Positions 1-9,635 of a stretch of 64,000 bases of DNA are shown here, in pieces. Source of the DNA: Cryptomeria japonica (taxonomy: Eukaryota > Streptophyta > Pinopsida > Cupressales > Cupressaceae); NCBI RefSeq assembly GCF_030272615.1, contig NC_081412.1, forward strand, positions 21,181,932 through 21,245,931, written 5' to 3'. The notes beneath the pieces were generated by a model. That model did no database searches. It had not been told where the DNA came from and saw only the letters and a list, made by a program, of their open reading frames with translations. Position 1 is the stretch's first letter; each line of letters opens with the position of its first letter. The translations under genes and the position numbers were made by a program.

Positions 1-405
1 TTTCAGGTTGCAAAATAGCAGTTTCCAAAGCAGTTTCAGGGGCAGAATCAGGACAGTGGCGCCCACGCCCCCATCCCGAACATTTTCACTCAGATTTTGA
101 CTCCGGGTACTCATTTACATTCTTATCTTGTCCTTGTGTTTACAGCTTTCCATTGTTTAAGTTCAATTCTGTAATCTTGTTATTAGTTCATACTTACACT
201 TTGGGGTTAGGGATTGAACTTGCATCATTTTATCTTTCAATTGCAACAAAGGAATAGAAATCCTAATAGGTAGCCCGTGGCTCTCTCTTCCACAAAAAGA
301 AGTAGCCAATTGTGTGATACCTCTAGGCTCTTTCGTATTCCACAAATGTGTGTCAAAAGGTGAGATTAGGGCATGTTTGCTTAGTGTCACTTTTTCCCCC
401 ACACA
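1..405 (+). repeat. Element A 5' LTR, right-hand part
   Basis: This is the 3' portion of an LTR whose full copy is at 5812-7471. It ends in CACACA, three bases before the primer site. The missing left part lies upstream of the window. Confidence 0.88.
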
Positions 406-408
406 TTT

Positions 409-426
409 TGGTGAACCCGACGTGAA
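409..426 (+). other. Element A primer binding site, tRNA-Trp type
   Basis: The sequence TGGTGAACCCGACGTGAA is the exact complement of the 3' end of plant tRNA-Trp (acceptor strand CGGGTTC, discriminator A, CCA) as I remember that tRNA. It lies three bases after the LTR end, where minus-strand priming is expected. The same site recurs with one mismatch each in elements E and I. Confidence 0.8.
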
Positions 427-741
427 TTCCAATCTTCTCTAATTCTGATTTATGTTTTCAAATTTGAGTGTTTATGCTATTTCAAAATCAAATTTGTATT
501 TACAAGTTTTAATTTCTTGCAAGATTCAAAAAATTTTGAGGAAATTTTTGCTAAAAACCTTAATTTTTCAATTCAAAGTTGAACTTGTGGATAGCTTAAT
601 TGGGATCAATAATTTCAAATCTGATTTAGGAACTCATTTGAATCATAAATTTCATTGTCTAAATCTACATTCTAAGTTCTTGCATTGAACATTTCCTTCT
701 ATTTTGCATGTGTTATCATTTGAAAGAGGAAAATTGTTGTC
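427..741 (+). other. Element A untranslated leader
   Basis: AT-rich sequence between the primer site and the long ORF. A short open frame at 452-688 is low-complexity and matches no known protein, so I read this stretch as leader. Confidence 0.6.
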
Positions 742-3700
742 ATGATGCATTCATTTCATAGATGTGATAATGGGTTAGCTTCCCTTGTTTCAATTTTTCC
801 TTCTCCTAAAGAGCCTCCCCCCATATATAACAACATTTCAGTGCCTAAAAGAGTTGCTTACAATCCCTTTGAGACTCTCCCATTCTCTAAGGATGAAGAC
901 TTTAAGAGTGATCTTGACAATTCTCCTAAAATGTGCCCTTCCTATTTATCTATCCTAGAGGAAGAGAATGATATCATAAACACCTTTCTTAATGTTACTT
1001 CACCTTCCCTACATTTATTGATGGACATTGACTTATTTTCTCCTAAAGTTGGTCCTTCCAATGGGGGCATGTTAGTGCAACAAGAGGTTATGAACACTTC
1101 TTTCAAAGATCTCCTTCCTAAGCATGAATCTTTGGAGAAATATGTTCATGTTCCTCCTAAAAAACACTCCCTTCATGAGGATCCTTTTGTGCAAGAAGAT
1201 GACATTATCCCTACATTTCCTAGTGATGGCATTTCCTTTTCCAACAAAATTCCCATTGGAGATGATGAATTAATGATAAATGCTTACCCTTCTCCTAAAG
1301 TTTGTCTTACCCATAAGCATCCCTTAGAGAAAGAAGATGAAATAATAAGAAATTTCCTTAATTCTCTCTCCCCTAAAGATCATATTGAACATATTTTGAG
1401 GAAAGAGGATGAGTTTAACACATCTATTGATGCTCTCCCTCCTAAGGATGAGGAATTAATAAACAATGTTATCTCCTCTCCCGAAATTGACAATGCTTCA
1501 AACATTCCTTTCAACAACTTCACTATTTGGGATGAACCATTAGAAGAAGGTCTAGATTATTCTCTTCCCCATGAGAGAACCCTAGCCAAAGGGGATGAAA
1601 TCAAAATTGAAAACTCCCTTGATATTTTCTCACCTTCCTTGAATCTCAATTATTCTCCCTCTCCTCAACTTGGTTCTACTCATAAGGAAACCCTAGTTCA
1701 AAGCAAGATGGTTAACATCTCTTTCAAAGATCTCCATCTCAAAAGTGAGACTTTAGAGAGTAATGTTGATCCTTCTCCTAGAGAGTTTATTCCCCATGTA
1801 GACCCTTTGATGATAGAGGATGATATGACCTTTCCTAGTATTACTCTTCCTACTAGAACATCAATGCCTACCCCTTGTCTCTCTCCTAAAATTGATTTAA
1901 TCCGTGATGAGAATTCAGTGCAAGAGAAGACTATCAATAATTCTTCCAACACTTTTGTTCATTCCTCTAAACCATCCTCAATCAATTTGATACATGTGAA
2001 TGAAACACCTAACAAACCTCTCTTCACTATCCAAGGTGCTTGTCCTTCTCAAAATTCTCAACCTTTAAATAAGCCTATCTTAGTGGTTCAAGGTGGTTAT
2101 GCTAATGATTCTTTTTGCACTCCTAAGAAACCTATTATTACTATGCAAGGAGGTTATTCTACTAAGAGCCCTTATGAGTATGCTAAGCAACTGACTAGAG
2201 AGACTTATAATGCGGTTGCTCATACCTATAACACAAGAAACAATAGGCAGCCTAATCCTCCTCCAGTTATCCCAACTTCACTTCCTCCTTCCCAACCTAT
2301 TCTTCCTCAAGCTCCTCGTATTTCACAAATTCTTGGCAAGGAATACGATCTCATAGAACAACTTAAAACTACTCCTGCTAAGATATCCCTTTGGGATTTG
2401 ATCCAAACTTCTTCCGCTCATCATGGAATGTTACAAGATGCCTTGAAAGATTTGAATGTTCCTCTACCTAATACATCTAGTAATATAGTATCTTTGGTTA
2501 ACTCTGTGATGAATCCTAAAGCTCAAATTGTGTTTACCCAAGATGAGTTGCCTACTAGTGAAATTCAACATCAATATGATCCCTTGATGATTGTGGTTAT
2601 CATAAATGACACTGCTATAAGACGAACACTGGTAGATAATGGCTCTGGCCTTAATGTGTGTAGCATTAATCTATTGCATAAGATGAATGTGGATACATCC
2701 CTTATTGAGCCTGACTCTCATCCCATTCAAGGCTTTGATAATGTGGCTAAGTCTTCATTAGGTATTATCACCTTACCCATCACAGTGGGACCTGTTACTT
2801 TGCCTACTCCTATCCATGTTATGTCGGGAAATCTAACATACAACTTCTTATTAGGGAGACCTTGGATTCACAGTATGCAAGTTGTCCCCTCTACATTGCA
2901 TAGACAAGTTAAATTTATTTATAACAATAACACATATACCTTGATAGGTGATACTAATTCTCAAGCTTGTTTGCAAACATCTACTGCCAAAGGGAGTTCT
3001 TCTAAGCCTTCCTCTTCTAGTGATGACTCTTTAAACAAGATACCTATGAATGAATCCTCACTCTCTGATGAAAAAAATTCTTTGGATGAGTCTAAAGCTC
3101 CTGAAGAAGATCCTTCTCAACTTAAGTCTACACATGAAAAGGCTTTTGATCCTGAGAAGGTTCTCGTAGAAGACGATTGGGGATCTCTTGATTTTAATCC
3201 CACCTTTGTAGGTGAGTATAGGGTTCCTCCTAGAGAGCTTAAAGTTAAAAAGAAGGAAGAAACTAGAGATCAATCAGTCTTACCTGAACCTATGAGCAAT
3301 AATTTTGTGGCTACTTCTCAAACTTCTTCTCCTCACATCTCTAATTCTGAAGAATTTGATTCTTTGTCTTATGAAAAACCACCTTTTCTTTCTGAAATGG
3401 CTAATCGTTATGGTCGTGGTTTCCATATTTTGGCTAAGAGTGGCTATAGTGGAAACGGTTGTGGCGCAAATGAACAAGGAATTAAAGTTCCTTTAGAACA
3501 TAACATGCATGAATATTCATTTGGACTTGGATATAATCTTTCTAAGCCCACCAAAGCATCTAAAAGACCATCTCTCAATGTGAATGCTATATTTAGTAGT
3601 GATGATGATCTCACTTCAACTAAATCATCTTCTACTTCTATCAACTCTCATTCCCCTCATAAGGAAATCTTGGCGATGAACAAATCTCTTTATGACTCCC

Positions 3701-3927
3701 CTCAAATTTCTAAATCCACTTATGAATCTTTATCTCCTATTCATCATAAAGTCCTTTCCTCTAGGGATAAGGCTCTAATAAATTACACTCATCCCTCTTC
3801 TAAGATTTCTTGTGACTTTTCTTCTTTAATTTTTATCATTTTATACATGTTTTTGATCTCACTTATAGTTGAGCATTTAGCATGTCATATTCAAATACCT
3901 CATTCAATCTATCATGTCTTTAAATAA
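742..3927 (+). CDS. Element A polyprotein: repeat-rich N-terminus, retropepsin, G-patch-like segment (1061 aa)
   Basis: This is an uninterrupted 1061-residue frame starting at ATG-ATG (MMHSF). Residues about 1-430 are a degenerate array built on SPK/PPK and acidic EDEII..FLN blocks. Around 435-490 there are three KPI...QGGY-like repeats. Residues about 540-615 resemble the linker before protease in plant Tat elements (ISLWDLIQTS). The retropepsin follows: the catalytic loop is LVDNGSGLNV (about 628-637), and the flap and C-terminal signature includes LGRPWIHSMQVVPSTLH (about 704-720). Residues about 885-930 look like a G-patch (GYSGNGCGANEQGI, then FGLGYN). A hydrophobic stretch near 1028-1048 could span a membrane. 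There is no capsid domain, zinc knuckle, RT or integrase. An intact frame in a pol-less element suggests a recently selected product or a young copy. The protease call is firm; the N-terminal function is unknown. Confidence 0.8.
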   Translation: MMHSFHRCDNGLASLVSIFPSPKEPPPIYNNISVPKRVAYNPFETLPFSKDEDFKSDLDNSPKMCPSYLSILEEENDIINTFLNVTSPSLHLLMDIDLFSPKVGPSNGGMLVQQEVMNTSFKDLLPKHESLEKYVHVPPKKHSLHEDPFVQEDDIIPTFPSDGISFSNKIPIGDDELMINAYPSPKVCLTHKHPLEKEDEIIRNFLNSLSPKDHIEHILRKEDEFNTSIDALPPKDEELINNVISSPEIDNASNIPFNNFTIWDEPLEEGLDYSLPHERTLAKGDEIKIENSLDIFSPSLNLNYSPSPQLGSTHKETLVQSKMVNISFKDLHLKSETLESNVDPSPREFIPHVDPLMIEDDMTFPSITLPTRTSMPTPCLSPKIDLIRDENSVQEKTINNSSNTFVHSSKPSSINLIHVNETPNKPLFTIQGACPSQNSQPLNKPILVVQGGYANDSFCTPKKPIITMQGGYSTKSPYEYAKQLTRETYNAVAHTYNTRNNRQPNPPPVIPTSLPPSQPILPQAPRISQILGKEYDLIEQLKTTPAKISLWDLIQTSSAHHGMLQDALKDLNVPLPNTSSNIVSLVNSVMNPKAQIVFTQDELPTSEIQHQYDPLMIVVIINDTAIRRTLVDNGSGLNVCSINLLHKMNVDTSLIEPDSHPIQGFDNVAKSSLGIITLPITVGPVTLPTPIHVMSGNLTYNFLLGRPWIHSMQVVPSTLHRQVKFIYNNNTYTLIGDTNSQACLQTSTAKGSSSKPSSSSDDSLNKIPMNESSLSDEKNSLDESKAPEEDPSQLKSTHEKAFDPEKVLVEDDWGSLDFNPTFVGEYRVPPRELKVKKKEETRDQSVLPEPMSNNFVATSQTSSPHISNSEEFDSLSYEKPPFLSEMANRYGRGFHILAKSGYSGNGCGANEQGIKVPLEHNMHEYSFGLGYNLSKPTKASKRPSLNVNAIFSSDDDLTSTKSSSTSINSHSPHKEILAMNKSLYDSPQISKSTYESLSPIHHKVLSSRDKALINYTHPSSKISCDFSSLIFIILYMFLISLIVEHLACHIQIPHSIYHVFK

Positions 3928-4925
3928 CATTAATGGCTATTATGTTGCTCATCATTATGTGACATTGGTAGCTCATTTACTGGGGGCTCATTGTCATTCA
4001 TGATGGTACAATTTCAAGTGCAATCATATTTTTGAAGCAACATAACAGCCTAATTTTCTATGTTATCTCTTGTTCCTATGGGGACAAGAGTGATTCCATA
4101 CATCTCTTCTTTTTATGGTTAAAATTTCCCTTTGGGGTACTAGTGTGGAAATATTGATCATCTTTTCTTTATAATCCTCTTTTCCTAGATATGGGAGAAG
4201 ATATTCTCTTTCTTATCCTACCCACTTCTTCTGAGGAGCATTTTACATACACTAATGTCTTGCTTACATGAACTCATGTGAGTATGTAGTACATTTTGCC
4301 TATGTCTAAATCTCTCCCTAGAAGATTGTGTAAGTCCTTCTCATTTTCCTTACCCTTGGGGAGGTAATGATCTTTCCTTATTTTTATCTAAGGATCCACT
4401 TTTTCCTATTTCGTGGATGGTGTGAACTTTATTACTTGATGTTATTCCTTGTATGCATTTGTTGTTGTTTGTTCAAGGATTCTCTCTTACAAGAGGTGTA
4501 AGTCCTTGACTACAACCTCTTTTGCACTTGGTAAAATACATCCATAATGAATTCACTCTCCCAATTGGGTTAAAAAGAGCGTCATCCTTCATTAAGAATC
4601 ACTTTCACCTCGCAAAAGAAGGAAGTATCGCATTCTTATTCTCTTCTTTGTCTTATTCTAGAAGATGTTATATTTGTCTAAGACAATTCCTCTTGGGGAT
4701 AGGTGTCTTTTGTACAAAGATCTCTTCTCCTCTAAGGATCTCCTTTACACATACTACAAGATATCCCTTTTCAACTATCTTATCCTTGCTTAAAGAGTGC
4801 AAAACTCTCTTGCTTGGATCTATGACATTGTTGCATTTTTGGGGTATCTTCTTTTGTGATGAAGGTAGGTATCCTTGTGCTACTTTGCTTATGACATAAA
4901 CGTTAAACTTTTTGAGCAATGGGTC

Positions 4926-5310
4926 ATTCTCGGAACCAGAGCACAGACTCTTAGAGCTAGATGTCTCCATTTTTCTTTTATGCAAGGTGATTATTCTCGG
5001 AACCAAAGCACAGACTCTTAGAGCGAGATGTCACGCTTTTGTACTATACATATACAGGTTGTAGCATACTCGGGCATAGACTCCTATGAGATGCTTCTAA
5101 CCTCACTTACACACACATGCATGAGGTTGAGTGGAACTAGCGGCATAAGGCTAGACTTTCTCACTCTCCTCCCTTACATGGATCACCTAGACAGACTCTA
5201 GGGGCTAGTTTTCCATGTCCTTTTCCCATGGATCACCTAGACAAGATCTAGGGGTGAGAAGTCCATGTTTTCTCTCTCACTATTCTTCTCATGGATCACC
5301 AATGTGTGTA
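4926..5310 (+). repeat. Short direct repeats in the element A 3' region
   Basis: A block of about 40 bp beginning ATTCTCGGAACCA occurs at 4926 and 4993. A second block, CATGGATCACC(TAGACA), occurs at 5177, 5227 and, shortened, at 5290. The copies are near-identical, which fits local slippage duplication. Confidence 0.7.
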
Positions 5311-5538
5311 TTCATGCTTTTGTCCTTTCTTTTCTTCTCTTTGTATTTTGTTTCCATTTACATCCTTCATCTTGTGTTAGAGAACTCTCAAATCCTCACA
5401 CTCTTTGTTGTGTTAGAATTGAGATTTAGTCCTCTTTCTTACCAAATGATTCTCCATTAGTTTTTGATCTCATATCAAATCTTCTTGTGAGCATTTGTCA
5501 TCAATATTCTTTAACAATTCAAAGTGGTAAACATGATA

Positions 5539-5583
5539 CCCTGTTTCAACTCACTAAAATTAGCAAGCCGAAACAGGGGGGGG
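5539..5583 (+). other. Inverted repeat ending in an eight-G run
   Basis: CCCTGTTTC (5539-5547) pairs with GAAACAGGG (5570-5578). The right arm runs directly into eight consecutive G (5576-5583). It lies about 230 bp before the LTR and could be a second plus-strand primer or an RNA structure. The pairing is seen; the role is inference. Confidence 0.5.
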
Positions 5584-5793
5584 CATATAGCTACCCTCAA
5601 ATTTTCATCACCTTCCTTAGTAAGCATTAGGTGATTTTGTGATCTAATGTGTGTTTTGTAGGGTGCGGTTCCTAACTGTGTACTGTAGATACTGCTAGGG
5701 GCTTCGTCCGACAACTTATGGATATATCATTTTTCAAATAATGTTTACTTTTTTGTACTTTAGCTTGCATATGCATGTAGTGTTCATATGACC

Positions 5794-5811
5794 GCTAAAG
5801 TGGGGGCTAAA
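5794..5811 (+). other. Element A polypurine tract
   Basis: GCTAAAGTGGGGGCTAAA abuts the TGTAGCGTCG start of the 3' LTR, where the plus-strand primer belongs. Confidence 0.75.
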
Positions 5812-6084
5812 TGTAGCGTCGTAAATTGTACGCACTTGCTAGGGTGGTACAATTTCACACCTAATTTAGCACCCGCCTTGGTGCATTTTGCATTTTGCAT
5901 TGCATTTCCCCTTTAGCACTTAATTAATCAAATTAATTAGGTCTAAGGTTCTATTTTATCATCTCCCATATCATAAAGTTGGGCCCTTTCATTAAAGTGT
6001 GTCCCTTTCATTTTATTCTTCCAATACATCATTTAATCAAAAACCCTAATTAGGTCCTATTTTGAACTTGGGGGCTTGATTTCG

Positions 6085-6260
6085 GGGGTCAAAACATCTC
6101 AAAATTAGCTGTAACTTCGAGATTCTCTCTAAAATCATCATATCCGACGGCCCTGAAAATTTGGTGAAAAGTTGTCGGGACCATGGCGCCCGGAGAGGAC
6201 CATGGCGCCCAGCGTGCACATGGTCCCGGACATTTTTCCCGAAATTTTAGGAGCACGATC
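6085..6260 (+). repeat. GC-rich hairpin module in the element A LTR
   Basis: The unit contains CCCTGAAAATTTGG, then GGACCATGGCGCCC twice, then GGTCCCGGACATTTTT and CGAAATTTT. The same order of motifs occurs twice in the leader of element I (near 61600-61790 and 62230-62420). The palindromes CCATGG and GGCGCC make it strongly self-complementary. Confidence 0.65.
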
Positions 6261-6350
6261 CAATCATAAAATAAAGCTTAACCCCAAGAAATTGGTGGGA
6301 GATTCAATCTCTAGGTCGGCCAAAAGTTGAAATTAAGACCTAGGGTTTCA

Positions 6351-6358
6351 TATATAAG
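6351..6358 (+). promoter_or_regulatory. TATA-like box of the element A LTR
   Basis: TATATAAG follows the AT-poor hairpin module and sits in mid-LTR, where a U3/R promoter is expected. A TATATAAA box lies in mid-to-late position in the LTRs of E and I as well. Confidence 0.5.
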
Positions 6359-7471
6359 AGCTCTCTTTCTTCATTTGAAGGGATCTGGAATTTTGGTTTC
6401 AGGGACCTTCTAGGCAGCGAAAGAGCAGATCTTTGAATAATTCAACAACATTCAACATCCCTCCATCAAGCATTTATCAATTCCATTCATCTATTTAGGG
6501 CTTGGAAGACATTGAAGAACAATAGGAGATTACCGACTGAAGATTGGCTTGTACCTCTCCCTTGGGGGTTGGGTATGATTTCATGTTGTTTTCATGTCTT
6601 TGCATAAGCTTCAATATATCATTTATTCATGCTTTAGATCACTTTACATCTTGATTTAGAGCATTTACATTATCATTTACAAGCAATTAGGGTTTACTTT
6701 CTAGGTTGCTCTAGTTTGCTTACTTGCATTTTAGATCTTGCACACACACAAGGTCTGCACACACAATACATTTACAATACAACTTGGCTATTCATGGAGG
6801 TGGAAATCACCGAAGTGGGGGTTTGACTAAGGCAAAACCCTATATAGCCACCCACCATACCTTTTCAGATATAAGTGCAGGTTTCAGGATTCGGACGATG
6901 CTGCAAGTTGCAGATCCGACGGAAGCAGACCGAGACAGAACTTCACACCAAGTTTCAGAGAAAAAGACCAGGACAGGGGCATGGGGCATCCTGGTCCTGC
7001 CAGGACAGGGGCGCTGGGCGCCCTGGTCCTTCTGTCAGACAACAATTTTCAGCATTTTTGACAGCTTTTCATGTTGCAAAACAGTAGTTTCCAGAGCAGT
7101 TTCAGGGGCAGAATCAGGATAGTGGCGCCCACACCCCCGTCCCGAACATTTTCACTCAGATTTTGACTCCGGGTACTCATTTACATTCTTATCTTGTCCT
7201 TGTGTTTACAGCTTTCCATTGTTTAAGTTCAATTCTGCAATCTTGTTATTAGTTCATACTTGCACTTTGGGGTTAGGGATTGAACTTGCATCATTTTATC
7301 TTTCAATTGCAACAAAGGAATAGAAATCCTAATAGGTAGCCCGTGGCTCTCTCTTCCACAAAAAGAAGTAGCCAATTGTGTGATACCTCTAGGCTCTTTC
7401 GTATTCCACAAATGTGTGTCAAAAGGTGAGATTAGGGCATGTTTGCTTAGTGTCACTTTTTCCCCCACACA

Positions 7472-7550
7472 ATACATATAGGATTGTTAAAGGGAAAATG
7501 ATTAAGAACCACTGATTCACCCCCCTCTCAGTGGTACATTGTGTCTAACA
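7472..7550 (+). repeat. Element B 5' LTR, terminal 79 bp
   Basis: It ends in TGTCTAACA just before the primer site. It holds a hairpin, CCACTGA (7509-7515) with TCAGTGG (7528-7534), around the loop TTCACCCCCCTC. It matches 13530-13607, with small differences only next to the element A junction. Confidence 0.85.
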
Positions 7551-7551
7551 A

Positions 7552-7565
7552 TTGGTATCAAAGCC
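7552..7565 (+). other. Element B primer binding site, tRNA initiator-Met type
   Basis: TTGGTATCAAAGCC differs by one G-to-A change from the usual plant Copia site TTGGTATCAGAGCC. It begins one base after the LTR end. Confidence 0.8.
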
Positions 7566-7624
7566 TAGGTTCCTAGTTAGAAGAGTGTTCTCCAACTTGA
7601 GTAGATTCTGGCCTAAGGACATAA

Positions 7625-9635
7625 TGGTTTGTTTAGTGTCAATCCTTGCTCTAATGTTTGATGGTTCAAACTATGTTGTATGGAGTTGCAGAATGGAAGT
7701 CTTTCTGTCTTCCCTAGGGTATGATGTCTAGATGGTAGTTGTTAATGATCTTCCTAGAAATGCCAGTCCTTCCACCGGATGTGAAGAATAAAGATGCTTC
7801 TTGTTCAATGAAGAAGACATGAAGGCCATATTCAATGGACTCACCGTTGATGTCTCCTCACAGGTAGACAAGTGTAAATCAGCAAAGAGTCTATGGGATA
7901 GACTAAGGAAGTTGTATGGAAATGAACCCTGCACCACCGGATCAGTATGTGGAAGTGAGAAGAACTATGCAGCAGATACATGTGCAGATGATAAAGGCAG
8001 ATCCACTAGCAGCTACAGTAATGATGATGAAGGAACCCACCTCTTCATGGCTCAAGAATCAAAAGATAAAAGGAACACTTCTGAAAATGATCATGTAGAA
8101 CACTCCTACCAACAAGATGTGTTTGGGAGTGATAGTGAAGGTGAAGAAGAAGAGGAGAAGAAGTTGATCTTGAAGGAGAGCTTGTAAATGCACTTGAAGA
8201 ACTCAGTAGAGTTAGAAGGGAATACAAGATATTCAAGAATGTTACTATAGTGGAGTAGAACTAATTGACAAAATGCCTTGAGGAATCTGAGAAAATCCTT
8301 TCAGAATTGAAGACTCAAGAACGAGGCACCAAGGAGTGTCAGTGTGAAGATCTAGCATCTAGGCTAGAAATAAAGAATGAAGAAAATTAAAAGCTGGTTG
8401 GAGAAATGGAGATTCTCTGAAATAACCTTGAGAAGTGTCAAGAGGAGCTCAAGGCAAGAATCTGGTTTGATGGCAGCAATGATGCCTTGGACAAGATGGT
8501 GAAGAATCAAAAGCATGCCAAGGATACTGAATGTTTAGGAAGTGGTGCCGGTGAATGTTCCACCAGCAAGAATGTCCCCCACAATGACATTTTGTTTATC
8601 TCCAATGGAGAAAAAAAAGGCCAAACCTTCTCAGTGAGAAATTCTCCCCGGAAGAAGGCTGATCTAGATACAACCAGTGAGGACTTGCAAACAAGAAACT
8701 AGACCAGTGTTGCAAGAAGAAGGAACAATGAAGATCCCAAAGGAAAAGGGAAGATGGGAGAAGACAGCTTCATCGAAAGAAAGGAAATGAGGAAGCAGCA
8801 AAGAAGACCTACTACCAGAAAAGGAAAAAGAAATGCTACCACCCATCGAGCGAAGCAAGTGTGGGAGAAGAAGAGACCAGATGGAAGAACTGGACAGAAT
8901 GGATAACCAAGGATCCATTCTCAAGGAAGAAGAAATGGAGACTCCAAACTGGTAAGATCTCCCCATGCATGGAAAAATAAATTTGTAAGCCATATGCCAT
9001 CATTTACCGGTTATTGCTTTGCATATAATGCCTATGGCCATAAGGCAGAAGAATATAGAAAGAGATCTAGAAAGAATAATCTAGGATCTCATAAATAACA
9101 TGCATATGAGAAAAATGTTTCCAAGAATAGATACATGCATGTTCACTCTCTCGGTTATGCAAATGTTGTTTGTCATAACTGCAATGGTCTTGGCCATAGA
9201 GAGTTTGAATGCAGGAAGAGGAACCTGCAATCACATGAAAGATGGTACAATGGCTATGCTCTGTAGAAAGGTGTATACAGAGCATATGGAAATCAGAGAC
9301 CTGCATGGAACCAAAGAAGAAATGTCCCTGTAGGAGCAAGAGGTCCACCGGTTCCGGTTGCTAGTCACAACAACATGACTAGAAGAAGATGGTCAAACCG
9401 GTATGTAAAGAGATTCCCCAAACATGAAGTTGGGATGGATGTTGTGTGCTACTATAGAACTACTTTTGGTTGTGATGTAGAATCAGGAAATGGGAGGACC
9501 CATCAGCAGAAGAAGGAAAGACCTGCTCCCAAGTCTGAAAATGGGAAGAAGAATGAGATCAAGCAGGTATGGAGGAAGAAGACCATGGATCGACACTATG
9601 CATTCAGGGCACAGGTGATATCTCCTAAGGCCTAA
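7625..9635 (+). pseudogene. Element B gag (Copia UBN2 type), decayed
   Basis: The frame opens MVCLVSILALMFDGSNY, then a stop after GYDV. This matches the start of gag in element C. Later pieces include MKAIFNGLTVDVSSQVDKCK and SLWDRLRKLYGNEP, the usual capsid helices. A Glu-rich linker follows (DSEGEEEEE), then a CCHC knuckle at 9171-9212 (CHNCNGLGHREFEC: C-x2-C-x4-H-x4-C). Stops and frameshifts separate the pieces, so no full-length Gag can be made. A full-length Gag would coat the RNA in virus-like particles. Confidence 0.78.

Larger units (their letters stand above)
3928..5811 (+). other. Element A 3' noncoding region
   Basis: About 1.9 kb between the ORF stop and the 3' LTR, pyrimidine-rich on this strand. 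Open frames here on either strand lack recognisable domains. It holds short direct repeats near 4926-5310, a hairpin with a G-run near 5539-5583, and the polypurine tract at its end. Confidence 0.65.
1..7471 (+). mobile_element. Element A: non-autonomous Ty3/gypsy (Tat-like) LTR retrotransposon
   Basis: The window opens inside the 5' LTR. In order come the end of that LTR, a tRNA-Trp primer site, a short leader, one long ORF, a 1.9-kb noncoding 3' region with a purine tract, and a full 1660-bp 3' LTR. Bases 1-405 match 7067-7471 at a constant offset of 7066 with no gap. I counted about nine mismatches by eye, nearly all transitions, so the insertion is fairly young. No capsid, reverse transcriptase, RNase H or integrase is encoded, so movement would need enzymes in trans. 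The right flank (7472 on) is the LTR end of Copia element B, so A is inserted in B. The left LTR edge and its target duplication lie outside the window; ATACA just after 7471 is the likely duplicated target. Confidence 0.85.
5812..7471 (+). repeat. Element A 3' LTR (1660 bp)
   Basis: It starts TGTAGCGTC after the purine tract and ends CACACA; its last 405 bp duplicate 1-405. It contains a TATA-like box at 6351 and several GC-rich hairpin modules (near 6085-6260, 6961-7030 and 7116-7150). A 132-residue open frame at 6724-7122 lies wholly in the LTR and has no protein character. Confidence 0.87.

Noticed and set aside
409-426. tRNA-like matches here and at the TTGGTATCAGAGC sites
   Set aside because: They match only the 3' end of a tRNA in complement and sit beside LTRs, so they are primer sites and not tRNA genes.
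163-432. 89-codon minus-strand frame, repeated at 7229-7477
   Set aside because: It lies in the element A LTR, and the repeat is only the second LTR copy. No protein features.
4668-5006. 112-codon minus-strand frame in the element A 3' region
   Set aside because: It crosses short direct repeats and has no recognisable domain; likely chance, though an antisense ORF cannot be fully excluded.
6724-7122. 132-codon plus-strand frame
   Set aside because: Wholly within the element A 3' LTR over the GC-rich module; composition is LTR-like and it matches no domain.
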